A stretch of DNA of 64,000 nt from an uncultured Saprospiraceae bacterium. GTDB taxonomy: Bacteria; Bacteroidota; Bacteroidia; Chitinophagales; Saprospiraceae. The notes beneath the pieces are model-generated. The model did not search any database. It saw nothing but the letters and a program-made list of their open reading frames with translations, and was not told where the DNA came from. The DNA is taken from assembly GCA_937959275.1 (NCBI GenBank), contig CALGLU010000013.1, positions 1 to 64,000 on the forward strand, in the 5' to 3' direction. Shown in pieces: positions 27,707-37,708 of the stretch. The number at the start of each line of letters is the position of its first letter. Position 1 is the first letter of the stretch. A program made the translations under genes and the position numbers.

Positions 27707-28456
27707 ATGATAGTCTTTCTTTTACTACTCCTGTTTACATGTCCTGACTGCAAGCCCAAAGGCAAAGTAGCGACTGATATTTACTTTACAGATGTTGAAG
27801 GTAATTTACGGACTCAAGCATCAATCGGCGATACACTTTATGTTAATGTAGAAATTTGTAATAAGCCAGTTAGCAAACCTGGGAACCTATTGACGACAAC
27901 GATTACTTTTGCTTTCCCATCGGGAATTGCAATGATTGATAGTATCCCTCTATTTGAAAGTATACCATTCCTGTCACCTCAAGAATGTGATACATTTCAA
28001 TATAGATTTGAAATTATTTCTGAATATTGGGTTGATGAGCTTTTTTTAGTTAGTGCGACTGGTGATGATTCGTGTAAAAATTTAACGTCCGATCTTGCTA
28101 CCGAATTGTTAATAGAGGTTGTTCCCGTGTCTTGCCATGCTTGGAATGGAGAATCTCTTATTCAGCAATATATAAAGCTACCTACAAATCAAAAGGTATC
28201 TAATGGTGAATCGTATACAATAGAGGTCTCATGCTCAGGAAGCATTCAAGAAACAATAACTGGTCATTTAGGAGAAATGAACTATACATCTACACTTGGG
28301 AATGCAGGGCTATTAAATGGAGCTGTTGGTGATTTTTGTAATGGTTGCTCATTTGTTGGCAACATATCGAATTATTCTGGATGTCAGACGCGTATAAAAA
28401 TAGGAGGCATTATTTGTGAATCAGAAAGTGAATATCATGAAGCGATTATACCGTAA
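27707..28456 (+). CDS. hypothetical secreted protein with DUF11-like segment
   Basis: Starts immediately after the previous stop (TAAATG); N-terminal hydrophobic segment. Confidence 0.65.
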   Translation: MIVFLLLLLFTCPDCKPKGKVATDIYFTDVEGNLRTQASIGDTLYVNVEICNKPVSKPGNLLTTTITFAFPSGIAMIDSIPLFESIPFLSPQECDTFQYRFEIISEYWVDELFLVSATGDDSCKNLTSDLATELLIEVVPVSCHAWNGESLIQQYIKLPTNQKVSNGESYTIEVSCSGSIQETITGHLGEMNYTSTLGNAGLLNGAVGDFCNGCSFVGNISNYSGCQTRIKIGGIICESESEYHEAIIP

Positions 28457-30260
28457 TGTATTATTTAGTCTTGTGTTGGCTGTGTGTCCCCAGTCTAGTT
28501 ATGCTTATTTTAAAATAGCATCTACACCGCCAACTAAACCAAATATAATCATTGTCTTTTTAGATGATGCCGAGATGATTGATATTGGATATTATGGTGG
28601 ATTAATTGATACGCCCAATATGGATTTTCTTGCAGCCAATGGACAAGTCCACACGAACGCCTATACACATTCCATTTGCTCTCCAAGTAGAGCCGCATTG
28701 ATGACTGGGTTTTATGCACAATGCGTAGGCATGACAAATCTAGCAAAGGTTGTAACATCACATCCAGGTCAATTAGGCCATGTCAATTTGGAATATCAAA
28801 TGATACAAGAATGGTTACTCTCACAAGGCTATAACACATTCCTTTCGGGAAAATGGCATGTTGGAATAAACAATCATCCGCCTCAATCTTTTGAATTACA
28901 AACGCCTTATGCAAATGGATTCCAACCACTAGACAGAGGATTTGAACATTATGTTGGCTTGCTGACAGGATTGACAGGATACTATGACTCTGGGGTGAAT
29001 AGATGGAGACAAGACGATGTGTTAATCAACAGACCATCTGGGTTTTATGCCACAGATTGGTTAGGAGATGAAGCTGCTAATTTTATTGATACCTTATCAA
29101 CCAATAATCCATTTTACCTTTATTTTAGTCCTAATGCTGTTCATAGTCCCTATCATCCTCCTTTAGATAGAACACTTTTAAAATATAGATTAAAATACAG
29201 CAGATTATCATCTATGGCAGATGTTTGTACGCAAGCAGAAACTAGATTTAGAGAATTAGGCATTATTCAATGCAAGACTGTAGAATCGGCATCAGAACCC
29301 AATCAATTAAATGCAAATATAAGTCCTGATGCGCTAACTCGAATTGCAATCCGGTCCGCAATGGTTGAGTCTATTGACAATCAAATAGGCAAACTGATTC
29401 TATCACTGAAAAGAAAACGAGAACTTCACAATACAATGATCATTTTAGCAAGTGACAATGGAGGCGAACAATATTCGATGTCTGCTATGTTTGATAATTG
29501 TCCTCTAAATGGGAGTAAAAGAGGGGTTAGAGAGGGAGGTATTCATACACCACTTATTGTGTATTGGCCTAATGAAATTCAGCCAGGCATCACAAATCAA
29601 TTGACGCATATAGTAGATGTTTTTCCAACAATTAAAGATATTATTACAGGATATGATCATCAGAACAATCAAGGGATAAGTATTAAGTCTACCCTCACAA
29701 ATTATGTTGAGACTTTTAGATGTATTGCGACAGAAACCTTCGACAGAGTCGCCTTGATTTGTAGTGATCTTTGGAAAATGAATTTGGATAAAAACGTTAA
29801 CCCTCCAAGACAAATTCTCTATAATTTAACTTGTGATAGAACTGAATCCATCGAAATTAATTCTAGTAAAATTAAAGCCAGATTATTAGAAGTCCACAAT
29901 GATTATATAAATGAATGTGACGTCATTACTAATGACTCGATTACCATTCTTGCGGCATGTTATCCTGATTGCAATCCTGATAACGGTGCATCCAGGGCAA
30001 CAAGCCCTTTTGATCCTAAGTTGAGTAATATTGATGTTTCAGGATTGAATAAGCCGTATATGGCCGAACTATTAAACAGAAGAACCGTATTAATTTACGA
30101 GTACCGCATCAACGAGAATGGTATAAAGAAAAAGGACTTACCAACGCCAACAAGAATTAGATTGACTCCAGAAGATATAATAAAGTATGATGCATTACTA
30201 GAACAAATTGATAAAGACCAATCTATCTATATTGAAAAATTTAAATATAATCTACTTTAA
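28437..30260 (+). CDS. sulfatase (arylsulfatase family)
   Basis: PNIIIVFLDDAEMIDIGYYGG, CSPSRAALMTG (C-x-P-S-R formylglycine motif), GKWHVG, ILASDNGGEQ; start chosen at the signal-peptide Met. Confidence 0.92.
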   Translation: MKRLYRNVLFSLVLAVCPQSSYAYFKIASTPPTKPNIIIVFLDDAEMIDIGYYGGLIDTPNMDFLAANGQVHTNAYTHSICSPSRAALMTGFYAQCVGMTNLAKVVTSHPGQLGHVNLEYQMIQEWLLSQGYNTFLSGKWHVGINNHPPQSFELQTPYANGFQPLDRGFEHYVGLLTGLTGYYDSGVNRWRQDDVLINRPSGFYATDWLGDEAANFIDTLSTNNPFYLYFSPNAVHSPYHPPLDRTLLKYRLKYSRLSSMADVCTQAETRFRELGIIQCKTVESASEPNQLNANISPDALTRIAIRSAMVESIDNQIGKLILSLKRKRELHNTMIILASDNGGEQYSMSAMFDNCPLNGSKRGVREGGIHTPLIVYWPNEIQPGITNQLTHIVDVFPTIKDIITGYDHQNNQGISIKSTLTNYVETFRCIATETFDRVALICSDLWKMNLDKNVNPPRQILYNLTCDRTESIEINSSKIKARLLEVHNDYINECDVITNDSITILAACYPDCNPDNGASRATSPFDPKLSNIDVSGLNKPYMAELLNRRTVLIYEYRINENGIKKKDLPTPTRIRLTPEDIIKYDALLEQIDKDQSIYIEKFKYNLL

Positions 30261-30608
30261 TTTTATAGGAGTATTTCCAGTCTGCAAATGTGAATTTCTA
30301 TGCTTCTTATCTATTCTATTTCATATTAATTGATAAGCAAAATTCTTGGATTTAACCAGATTGTCTGCAAAATAATCTGAAGACAAACTCAGTCTCCACT
30401 TTTAGTAATAACTATACGTGGATGATTCTTGGTGTCTGAGAGTTTAGCTGATAATTCAGATTGACAAAATACATTGAAGATTTTAGTTTTTTGCTGCACA
30501 AATTGTGTAACAATATATGTTGTAGTAATCACTTTTTTATGTGTTGCCCCTATAGTATATTCGTTTCTTTCCTTAAAAACCCCTATTTTAGAAAGGAATT
30601 ACTAAGAC

Positions 30609-32222
30609 ATGACTTTAAGGACAAACATCTACATACTCACTTGTATCAGTGTGTTTATGAGTATTGTATCAGAGGCTTCTCCTAATTCAGGGCAGATTCC
30701 AACATATGTCATTGATTCTACTGTTGACGTTTTATCACTGACAGATACGCTAAGTTATTTTGTAGATGCAACGACACGTTTAACGAAAGCTGAAGTTGAA
30801 GGTCAGGAATTTAGTCTTACGACAGAAGTACCGATACTGAATTCAAGGGAAAATTTTTGGTTTAGGTTTTCTTTAATTAATCGAGATTCTAATGAATTAA
30901 AAGTATATCTGTGCGATGATTGGCATGAGAGAAAAACCTACCACGTTAATGAAAGAGTTATTGAAGTCGGACAAGGTGCTCCAAGGAATCATGAATCAAA
31001 AAATGGATGTATTGAGTTAATTCTAGAGTCTTTAAAACAGAACAATGTTTATATAAAACACTGGAATCTATGGGATACTAAAAAAGCCACTAAGTTAGAA
31101 TTGGGCTTAGAGGGATTTTTAAAATCTTATCGCAAATTTAAGATTGGCAAATATGATCTAACAGTAAAGAGTACTATTTCTTTGTTATTTTTCATGAGTT
31201 TATTAGCACTAATATTTTTTTTAATATTTAAGGAAAAATATTTAGGATATTATTTTCTCTATATTGTCACCTTTTTATTCTTTTATTCAAAGAATAGATT
31301 TTTTATTGATTTACTGCGATTCGATAAAATTTTAGGTATTAATTTAACGTATCTAATATTTCCATTCTATCTGCTTTTTTTAAAACATTTACTAGAAACT
31401 TATAGAACTAATAAGGTCCTAGATGCCATAATAAATGTAGTTGTATTAACATCTTTTTTATTTTTAGCTGTAACGATAGTGATACAAATTCTATATGATG
31501 TAGAACTAAGTTATTTCATTTATAATGTTTACAGGATACTAATGTTTCTGTTAATAATTGTATCAATCTATTTACTTTTAAAATATAATAAATCTAAAAT
31601 CACCTATATTATTTGTTTTGGAACACTATTTATTTTGGTTCCTATATTTTCTACATTTTTAGCACATGTATTTTATTTTAGTCAGTCTCATGCCGGATAT
31701 TTTTTTAAAGTCTTAAAAACGCCTTGGGGCTTTTCTTACTATATGCTTCACGCAAGAGTTGGTGTTGTTGTAGAGATAATCTTCTTTTCATTTGCCATAG
31801 CAATATATCTGAAACAAAAGGCTAATGACGCCAATCTTATCGCAGAACAAAATAGGGAGTTACGTCTAGTTGGAGAAGATATTCTTACCAGAAAATCATT
31901 ATCGACGAGTGGGTTCAGTGCTGACTTGATTAAATATATTCAAACGCATAAAGAAGATGCCATCAAGATTGAAGACCTCATGGCGCATTTTGGTCTAGGT
32001 CGAACCAGCTTAATTGAGAAAATCAAACAAGAGACCAATGAGACACCAATCCAATTTGTGAATTTTATCAAACTATCTTTAGCTAAAGAAGAATTGTTGA
32101 CGACAAGCAAGTCAATAAAAGAATTAGCCTACGAATTTGGATACTCCACACCGGCTTACTTTTCCAAAGTGTTTAAAGCGCAATTTGGAAAAACACCTAA
32201 GGACCTACGTATAAAATATTGA
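30609..32222 (+). CDS. AraC family transcriptional regulator with N-terminal sensor and multiple TM helices
   Basis: C-terminal HTH (DLMAHFGLGRTSLIEKIKQETNETPIQFVNFIKLSLAKEEL...YSTPAYFSKVFKAQFGKTPKDLR); 7 or so hydrophobic segments. Confidence 0.88.
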   Translation: MTLRTNIYILTCISVFMSIVSEASPNSGQIPTYVIDSTVDVLSLTDTLSYFVDATTRLTKAEVEGQEFSLTTEVPILNSRENFWFRFSLINRDSNELKVYLCDDWHERKTYHVNERVIEVGQGAPRNHESKNGCIELILESLKQNNVYIKHWNLWDTKKATKLELGLEGFLKSYRKFKIGKYDLTVKSTISLLFFMSLLALIFFLIFKEKYLGYYFLYIVTFLFFYSKNRFFIDLLRFDKILGINLTYLIFPFYLLFLKHLLETYRTNKVLDAIINVVVLTSFLFLAVTIVIQILYDVELSYFIYNVYRILMFLLIIVSIYLLLKYNKSKITYIICFGTLFILVPIFSTFLAHVFYFSQSHAGYFFKVLKTPWGFSYYMLHARVGVVVEIIFFSFAIAIYLKQKANDANLIAEQNRELRLVGEDILTRKSLSTSGFSADLIKYIQTHKEDAIKIEDLMAHFGLGRTSLIEKIKQETNETPIQFVNFIKLSLAKEELLTTSKSIKELAYEFGYSTPAYFSKVFKAQFGKTPKDLRIKY

Positions 32223-32319
32223 TTATCAGTCTGTTTGTACGATTTTACTCTTATTCTGGACTTTTATAACACAGATTTCATAATGTAATTGGGATATTAA
32301 TTGCCACAAATATTTATAT

Positions 32320-33165
32320 ATGATTTCCAAACAGCAGGAAGTTTTAAATCAATTTGATGAGATGCAATTGACGATGAGTGCGGCTCTCGGCTGCCTTGCA
32401 AATCCAGTAGAATGTCAAGAAATGGTTTCTTTTCTTGAACAGAATGAAAAGATGTTGCCTCCAAATGTATTCTACATTCTGGTAGACAACAAAATCAGTA
32501 AGATTAGCTGGTCTATGAGACTGTTTAAGTATTTGGGATATCCAGATGTTAGTCATCGAGATACTGCGCTAAGCGTAAAAGAAGTATTATCATGGATTCG
32601 CCCTGAAGAGTTGCCAGTATTTCTATCTAATGCACTGTCCGTATATGAGGAAGCCAATAAGAACGGCAAAATACTCCAATCCTACAAGAAATCTGTGAGT
32701 TATCAGATTGAAGTTCATATGAGGAATTATAATGGTAAATACTTTCACTTGTTGCAGCAATCTATTCCTATGGGATTTGATGAAAACTGCCAGTTAATTT
32801 CACACTTAAATATTTATACAATCATTGCTGATGGCTATCGACCAAATGTGATGCCTTTATCCCAAGTGTATATTGACCCAAGTAATCGACATCCATTTAA
32901 TGAAATAATTCATGATCATATTTCGGAAGTACTCTCTAAGTTTCAAGTGCTCAATTTTAATTATAGTCACAAACAAATCATCAAGGCTTATAAAGAGGAC
33001 AGTGAACTCACTGTACTACAATTAGTCAATCAACTCAGGCTAAGTGAACATTCGATCAGAAAATACCAGAAAGATATTTTACAGAAAATAAATGCCGCCT
33101 TTGGCATGACCTTTACATCATTAAAACCCGCTCTGCAGTCCTTATTTATTTCCAGAATCTTATAA
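32320..33165 (+). CDS. PAS-like sensor/LuxR-type HTH transcriptional regulator (tentative)
   Basis: Central PAS-like region; C-terminal LTVLQLVNQLRLSEHSIRKYQKDILQKINA resembles an HTH. Confidence 0.55.
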   Translation: MISKQQEVLNQFDEMQLTMSAALGCLANPVECQEMVSFLEQNEKMLPPNVFYILVDNKISKISWSMRLFKYLGYPDVSHRDTALSVKEVLSWIRPEELPVFLSNALSVYEEANKNGKILQSYKKSVSYQIEVHMRNYNGKYFHLLQQSIPMGFDENCQLISHLNIYTIIADGYRPNVMPLSQVYIDPSNRHPFNEIIHDHISEVLSKFQVLNFNYSHKQIIKAYKEDSELTVLQLVNQLRLSEHSIRKYQKDILQKINAAFGMTFTSLKPALQSLFISRIL

Positions 33166-33240
33166 GTGATACCCTTAGGGTAGTTCTTTTGTGTCGATTG
33201 ATCACTTAATATTACTCTTATTTAATCTAAACATAGTATC

Positions 33241-33351
33241 ATGACATTTTTAGAATCTATTTGGAAATTTTGGACAGACTTATTTAGCAATGGCGGAGGT
33301 CATACTTTTAGTGGTGGTGGTTCACATCGAAGTGGAGGTGGCGCACATTGA
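33241..33351 (+). CDS. 36-aa Gly/His-rich small peptide
   Basis: MTFLESIWKFWTDLFSNGGGHTFSGGGSHRSGGGAH*; intact, 37 nt before the next gene on the same strand. Confidence 0.5.
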   Translation: MTFLESIWKFWTDLFSNGGGHTFSGGGSHRSGGGAH

Positions 33352-33388
33352 TTATGGTTGATAAACTAAAACTAAAAACATACACATT

Positions 33389-34570
33389 ATGAAACTGCAC
33401 AAACAAATTCTATTATTCTCACTCTGTACATTATTCTTCGCTTGCTCTGATGAGTATAGCGAGACACAAAACCTCGCTGTTGACTTAGATGTCACTTCAG
33501 TAGCTGATTTATTGACAGATGAAGACAAAACCCATTTCACCTCAGAAGAACTGCTTGAAATGGAATCTCTCTCATCAGAATTATTAACAGCAGGAAAACA
33601 ACTCAAAAGCCACAACACCATCTACATTCCTGCTGGATCTGTTGATAAAATCCAGGAGGCTATACAGGCTGTGGCGGATGGCGGTCGAGTTATTCTCAAC
33701 GCTGGTACACATTATAACGCCGGTACGATCCATATCCATGATAAGCGTGTCAGATTAATGGGGCTGGGTACCACGGAGTTGATTGTTGACACAGAAGCCA
33801 CGACAACAAAGGGATATGTCCAGGCCGCTATCCATATGTATCATGCAGATAAATCATCTGTTATCAATATCGATATCAAGCCTAAAGGTGACATCGGTGG
33901 CACAGGTGTGTTTATCCAAAATTCTGATAAGGCTATCGTCTATCATTCCAATATCACCGATCATGAGTTTGGGATTATGGTGGAGCAGTCTGATCAGACG
34001 CGCATTTATCATAATCGTATTGTAGGGCACCCTAGATGGATTGCCAGCAACCTCGCTGAAGAGGTGTACGGTATCATGATTGTGAATGGGAGCAAAGCAT
34101 CCGTTGTAGGTAATACACTGAGCAATACCATTTTTGGTTCGTGGCTCTGTGATGAAGATGGTCGCTACTTTAGTAATACCAGTAAGGGCAATTTTATAGG
34201 TTCTATATTATGTAATATTCCACAATATATCCCTCTGAAAAACGGCGATATTATTGGATCTGATAAGCCAGCGACCAACTGGGTGTCAATGGGCAATAGA
34301 TCCAATGATAATCTGTATACGGGCTATTCTATCACTGATGGCAGCAATGGTAATTTCTTGAGTCGTAATGCGTCAAGTAGAAATGGAGCCTATGATATAG
34401 AAGCGATGGGTGACACCAACTTCTTTGGCTTTTTTACTCCGACAGCGAAGAACAATACTGTCATTCTTGGCACCGGCCAAACCATTAAAGACTGTGCTCA
34501 GAATACGACTATACGGAATGCGAATAGAGGTGTTGTTGTGGATACGGGTGTGGATGGGTGTCCTGATTAA
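33389..34570 (+). CDS. right-handed parallel beta-helix repeat lipoprotein
   Basis: Lipobox LFFACSD; NosD-like beta-helix pattern (IYIPAGSVDKIQEAIQAVADGGRVILNAGTHY). Confidence 0.82.
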   Translation: MKLHKQILLFSLCTLFFACSDEYSETQNLAVDLDVTSVADLLTDEDKTHFTSEELLEMESLSSELLTAGKQLKSHNTIYIPAGSVDKIQEAIQAVADGGRVILNAGTHYNAGTIHIHDKRVRLMGLGTTELIVDTEATTTKGYVQAAIHMYHADKSSVINIDIKPKGDIGGTGVFIQNSDKAIVYHSNITDHEFGIMVEQSDQTRIYHNRIVGHPRWIASNLAEEVYGIMIVNGSKASVVGNTLSNTIFGSWLCDEDGRYFSNTSKGNFIGSILCNIPQYIPLKNGDIIGSDKPATNWVSMGNRSNDNLYTGYSITDGSNGNFLSRNASSRNGAYDIEAMGDTNFFGFFTPTAKNNTVILGTGQTIKDCAQNTTIRNANRGVVVDTGVDGCPD

Positions 34571-34604
34571 ATTTTTAAAATATCCTAACTTATAAAATAA
34601 GAAA

Positions 34605-35150
34605 ATGAGAATATTTTTAATAATCCTAGTGTTCGCTTACACTTTAATAGTTTCCTCCTGTGCTGAAGATACTCCTGGCTGTACAGACCCTCTTTCCTCA
34701 AACTTTAATTTGGAAGCAGTCATAGATGATGGTAGTTGTCGCTATTTAAGAGACGAATATACGGGACAATATATGGGCTTGCTTGATTCTGATAACAATG
34801 ATCTTTATGACGATCCTGCATTTGCTATTAGAATCGTAGCAAATGATTCTGGACCGGATAAAGTCACACTCTCTTTTCCTTGTTGTCCAAAAGTCAAATT
34901 CGTTGGTTCTGTATCTGAAGGTAAGATTAGTGTTAATTCACGCGTTGATGTAACTAGCTTTCCAAACTGCGATGGGACAACTCCTTTCAATGGCTCTCGT
35001 TTTGATGGATTTGTTGCTTGGAATGTAGATATGATTGTAGACCAAGAAGCCAAGTGTATATCTTTTGATCGCTTAATTGAACAATATTTAGATACTCAAG
35101 AAACAGTTCTTTGTGCCAATACGTATAGTGGCAAATTAACAAGGGGCTAA
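34605..35150 (+). CDS. hypothetical lipoprotein
   Basis: Lipobox VSSCAED; GCTDPLSSNFNLEAVIDDGSCRY motif typical of Bacteroidota surface proteins. Confidence 0.7.
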   Translation: MRIFLIILVFAYTLIVSSCAEDTPGCTDPLSSNFNLEAVIDDGSCRYLRDEYTGQYMGLLDSDNNDLYDDPAFAIRIVANDSGPDKVTLSFPCCPKVKFVGSVSEGKISVNSRVDVTSFPNCDGTTPFNGSRFDGFVAWNVDMIVDQEAKCISFDRLIEQYLDTQETVLCANTYSGKLTRG

Positions 35151-35476
35151 AGATTAGAATTGTTGAATAATAGGGTCTATTGACGACATAGACCCTATTA
35201 TCAAATAAATAAAGTATTGCTTAAAAATACACCCGTGCATTGCCTCAAATTCTACCTATTCGCCTAGATCAAAAGTGTCTTTATAATATCACTGAGTGCA
35301 TTATGTCAGTTTAGACTATTCCAATTAAAATTATTTCTGCATTTAATTCTAGATCTAGGCAACCCTTACTTTCTTTCTGAATATAAGAGAATGGAGACAC
35401 TTATCAAATAGAGAACGATCGATCTATAGTGAGTAGTTGTCCTCCATTTTTATTAATCACATAAAATCTTTTTAGA

Positions 35477-36772
35477 ATGAGAAAGTCATCTTTCCTAGCA
35501 GCACTTGTATGTTTTTGTTTACCGTTTATGACGATTGGTCAGTCAGTCGTAGATGTTATTGTTAATAGCCCAGATCATAATACGCTTGAGGCTGCTGTGA
35601 TTGCAGCAGAGCTAGCTGATGACTTATCAGGTGATGGTCCCTTTACTGTATTTGCGCCAACAGACGCGGCTTTTGCTGCTATCGGCGAAGAAACAATCAA
35701 CGCCTTACTTGCAGATCCGACCGGAGATCTAGCCAATATATTATTGCATCACGTTGTTTTTGGAGTTGCCACAGCTGATAATATTTCTGATGGGACACGG
35801 ATAAGTAATCTAATTGGTCAAAACCTAGAATTTAAAATTAATGATTCAGGTATTTTTATTAATGATGCCAATGTGAGTGTCGTCGATATTAAAACGAGTA
35901 ATGGTGTTGTGCATGTTATTGATGCAGTGATGCTACCTGCTCCTGTAAAGACGAGAGTCGATGGGACGATCATGGATGTCGTATCTACCAGTCCAGTACA
36001 CACTACCTTAAATACCTTAATTAGTGCTGCACAACTTGATGATGACTTGAGTAGTGCTGGACCGTTTTCATTATTTGCACCGACAGATGATGCTATAGCT
36101 GCATTGCCAGCAGAGGTGACAGAGGCTTTGTTAGCAGATCCGACAGGCGCATTAGCAAGTGTATTATTATATCACGCAGTTGGTGGTGTTATTGAGTCAG
36201 ACCATTTATCGGATGGCCTGCAGTTTTCAAATTTAGCGGGTAGAAATCTCACTGTATCTATAACAGACGATGGTGCTTTTATTAATGGAGCCAAGGTGAG
36301 TGTCGCGGATATATTTACAAGCAACGGTGTTGTCCATGTGATCGATGCTGTAATTGTACCTCCAGCTGCTACGACAGTTCTTGATGTGATCGCTAACAGT
36401 CCAGTGCATACGACATTGGCAAGTTTAGTCGGTACTGCTGGGTTAGGTGATGCGTTGTCAGGTGCAGGGCCGTTTACTGTATTTGCTCCTACTGATGAAG
36501 CATTCGCAGCCCTCCCAACAGAAGTGGTTGAGTCCTTATTAGCCGATCCAACAGGTGCTCTGACAAATGTATTATTATTCCATGTCGTTGCCGGTGTTGC
36601 AGATACAAGTAATATTACTGATGGATTAGCCATATCAACGTTGCAGGGCCAAAATTTAAACTTTGCTGCAACAGCTGATGGAGTGACCGTCAACGGTATC
36701 AATATCAGTGTGACGGATTTAAAAACAAGCAATGGAGTAGTACATGTTATTGATGCAGTACTAGTCCCATAA
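35477..36772 (+). CDS. fasciclin domain-containing protein (three FAS1 domains)
   Basis: Three repeats of (G/A)PFTVFAPTDxAFAALP...LLADPTGxLxxVLLxHVV...GVVHVIDAV. Confidence 0.95.
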   Translation: MRKSSFLAALVCFCLPFMTIGQSVVDVIVNSPDHNTLEAAVIAAELADDLSGDGPFTVFAPTDAAFAAIGEETINALLADPTGDLANILLHHVVFGVATADNISDGTRISNLIGQNLEFKINDSGIFINDANVSVVDIKTSNGVVHVIDAVMLPAPVKTRVDGTIMDVVSTSPVHTTLNTLISAAQLDDDLSSAGPFSLFAPTDDAIAALPAEVTEALLADPTGALASVLLYHAVGGVIESDHLSDGLQFSNLAGRNLTVSITDDGAFINGAKVSVADIFTSNGVVHVIDAVIVPPAATTVLDVIANSPVHTTLASLVGTAGLGDALSGAGPFTVFAPTDEAFAALPTEVVESLLADPTGALTNVLLFHVVAGVADTSNITDGLAISTLQGQNLNFAATADGVTVNGINISVTDLKTSNGVVHVIDAVLVP

Positions 36773-36803
36773 TGCAGGGCTGTTAATATTGTTAGTAGTT
36801 CGT

Positions 36804-36843
36804 AAGCGGATGGAATTTGTTAGGTATTCCGTCCGCTCTTTTA
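36804..36843 (+). terminator. Terminator
   Basis: AAGCGGATGGAAT...ATTCCGTCCGCT followed by CTTTTATT. Confidence 0.85.
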
Positions 36844-36992
36844 TTGCAAATTAACCGCCATACGACGTATTCTATAGCGTGAAAAGTCATATAGGTCAAC
36901 TAGTCTTGGAAAATTCAGAATCATCGGTACGGATTAGTTGTGATTTTTACTGTAAACCTGTATATTAAGGTCAAATTCAACAAAAAAACACT

Positions 36993-37373
36993 ATGAGAGT
37001 ATTATCAATTATCATTTTTGCCATTTGTTTTATTTCGATCGGAACAGTTTCAGCTCAAACAAAATCATGTTCTAAAGCTAAGATGGCTGCTTGTGCAAAA
37101 GCAAATAATATGACTATTGCAGAATGTGCGAAAAAGTGCCCAATGGTCTCAGCATATCTAGCTGCACAAAGCGAGGAAGAAGTTGATATCATACCAGTTA
37201 GCTTAACTGCTGAACAACAAACTAAAGTGACTTCTGCTTTGCAATCTAGGGAAGGTGCAACTCAAAAGTCTTACCAGTGTACAAAATCAAAAGCACAGTG
37301 TAGCAAGTCTAAAGCAAGTGCTAAGGTAGCTACATTGCAAACTGAGGAAAAGAAAAAGGTAGTACGAGCTTAA
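36993..37373 (+). CDS. small secreted Cys/Lys-rich protein
   Basis: Signal peptide ...GTVSAQ; CSKAKMAACAKANNMTIAECAKKC; followed by a terminator. Confidence 0.65.
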   Translation: MRVLSIIIFAICFISIGTVSAQTKSCSKAKMAACAKANNMTIAECAKKCPMVSAYLAAQSEEEVDIIPVSLTAEQQTKVTSALQSREGATQKSYQCTKSKAQCSKSKASAKVATLQTEEKKKVVRA

Positions 37374-37399
37374 CAAAGCACAATCAATAAAAACTAAAG

Positions 37400-37431
37400 C
37401 CAGATATGCGTCATGTGTATCTGGTTTTTTT
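37400..37431 (+). terminator. Terminator
   Basis: CCAGATA...TATCTGG followed by T7. Confidence 0.8.
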
Positions 37432-37461
37432 ATGTCTTGAAGTGTGTTGTTCGTGTAGCAA

Positions 37462-37594
37462 GAGGTACGGAGACCTTTGCCTCAGTGGCTCATAAGTGGG
37501 TTTTATCATACCTGAATCGAAGGTCTCCGTACCTCTCGATTTAATAGCCAGTCTTGTTGTACTTAAATCGAAGGTCTCCGTTCCTCACGATTTA
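37462..37594. repeat. REP-like element in three copies (one inverted, two direct)
   Basis: GAGGTACGGAGACCTT (37462); AATCGAAGGTCTCCGTACCTCTCGATTTA (37515); AAATCGAAGGTCTCCGTTCCTCACGATTTA (37565). Confidence 0.85.
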
Positions 37595-37708
37595 TACTAA
37601 AAATAACTCAATCCCAACACAAAAAGCCAATGACAAGCACTGGAAAGTCTCAATTTTGAGTATCTTAATAGTTCACAAATAAATAGTTCACATTAAATAT
37701 CTAATACT

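Noticed and set aside
37462-37594. Possible mini-CRISPR
   Set aside because: Only two full direct copies with one spacer-like gap plus an inverted copy; no cas genes; fits a REP-like element better.
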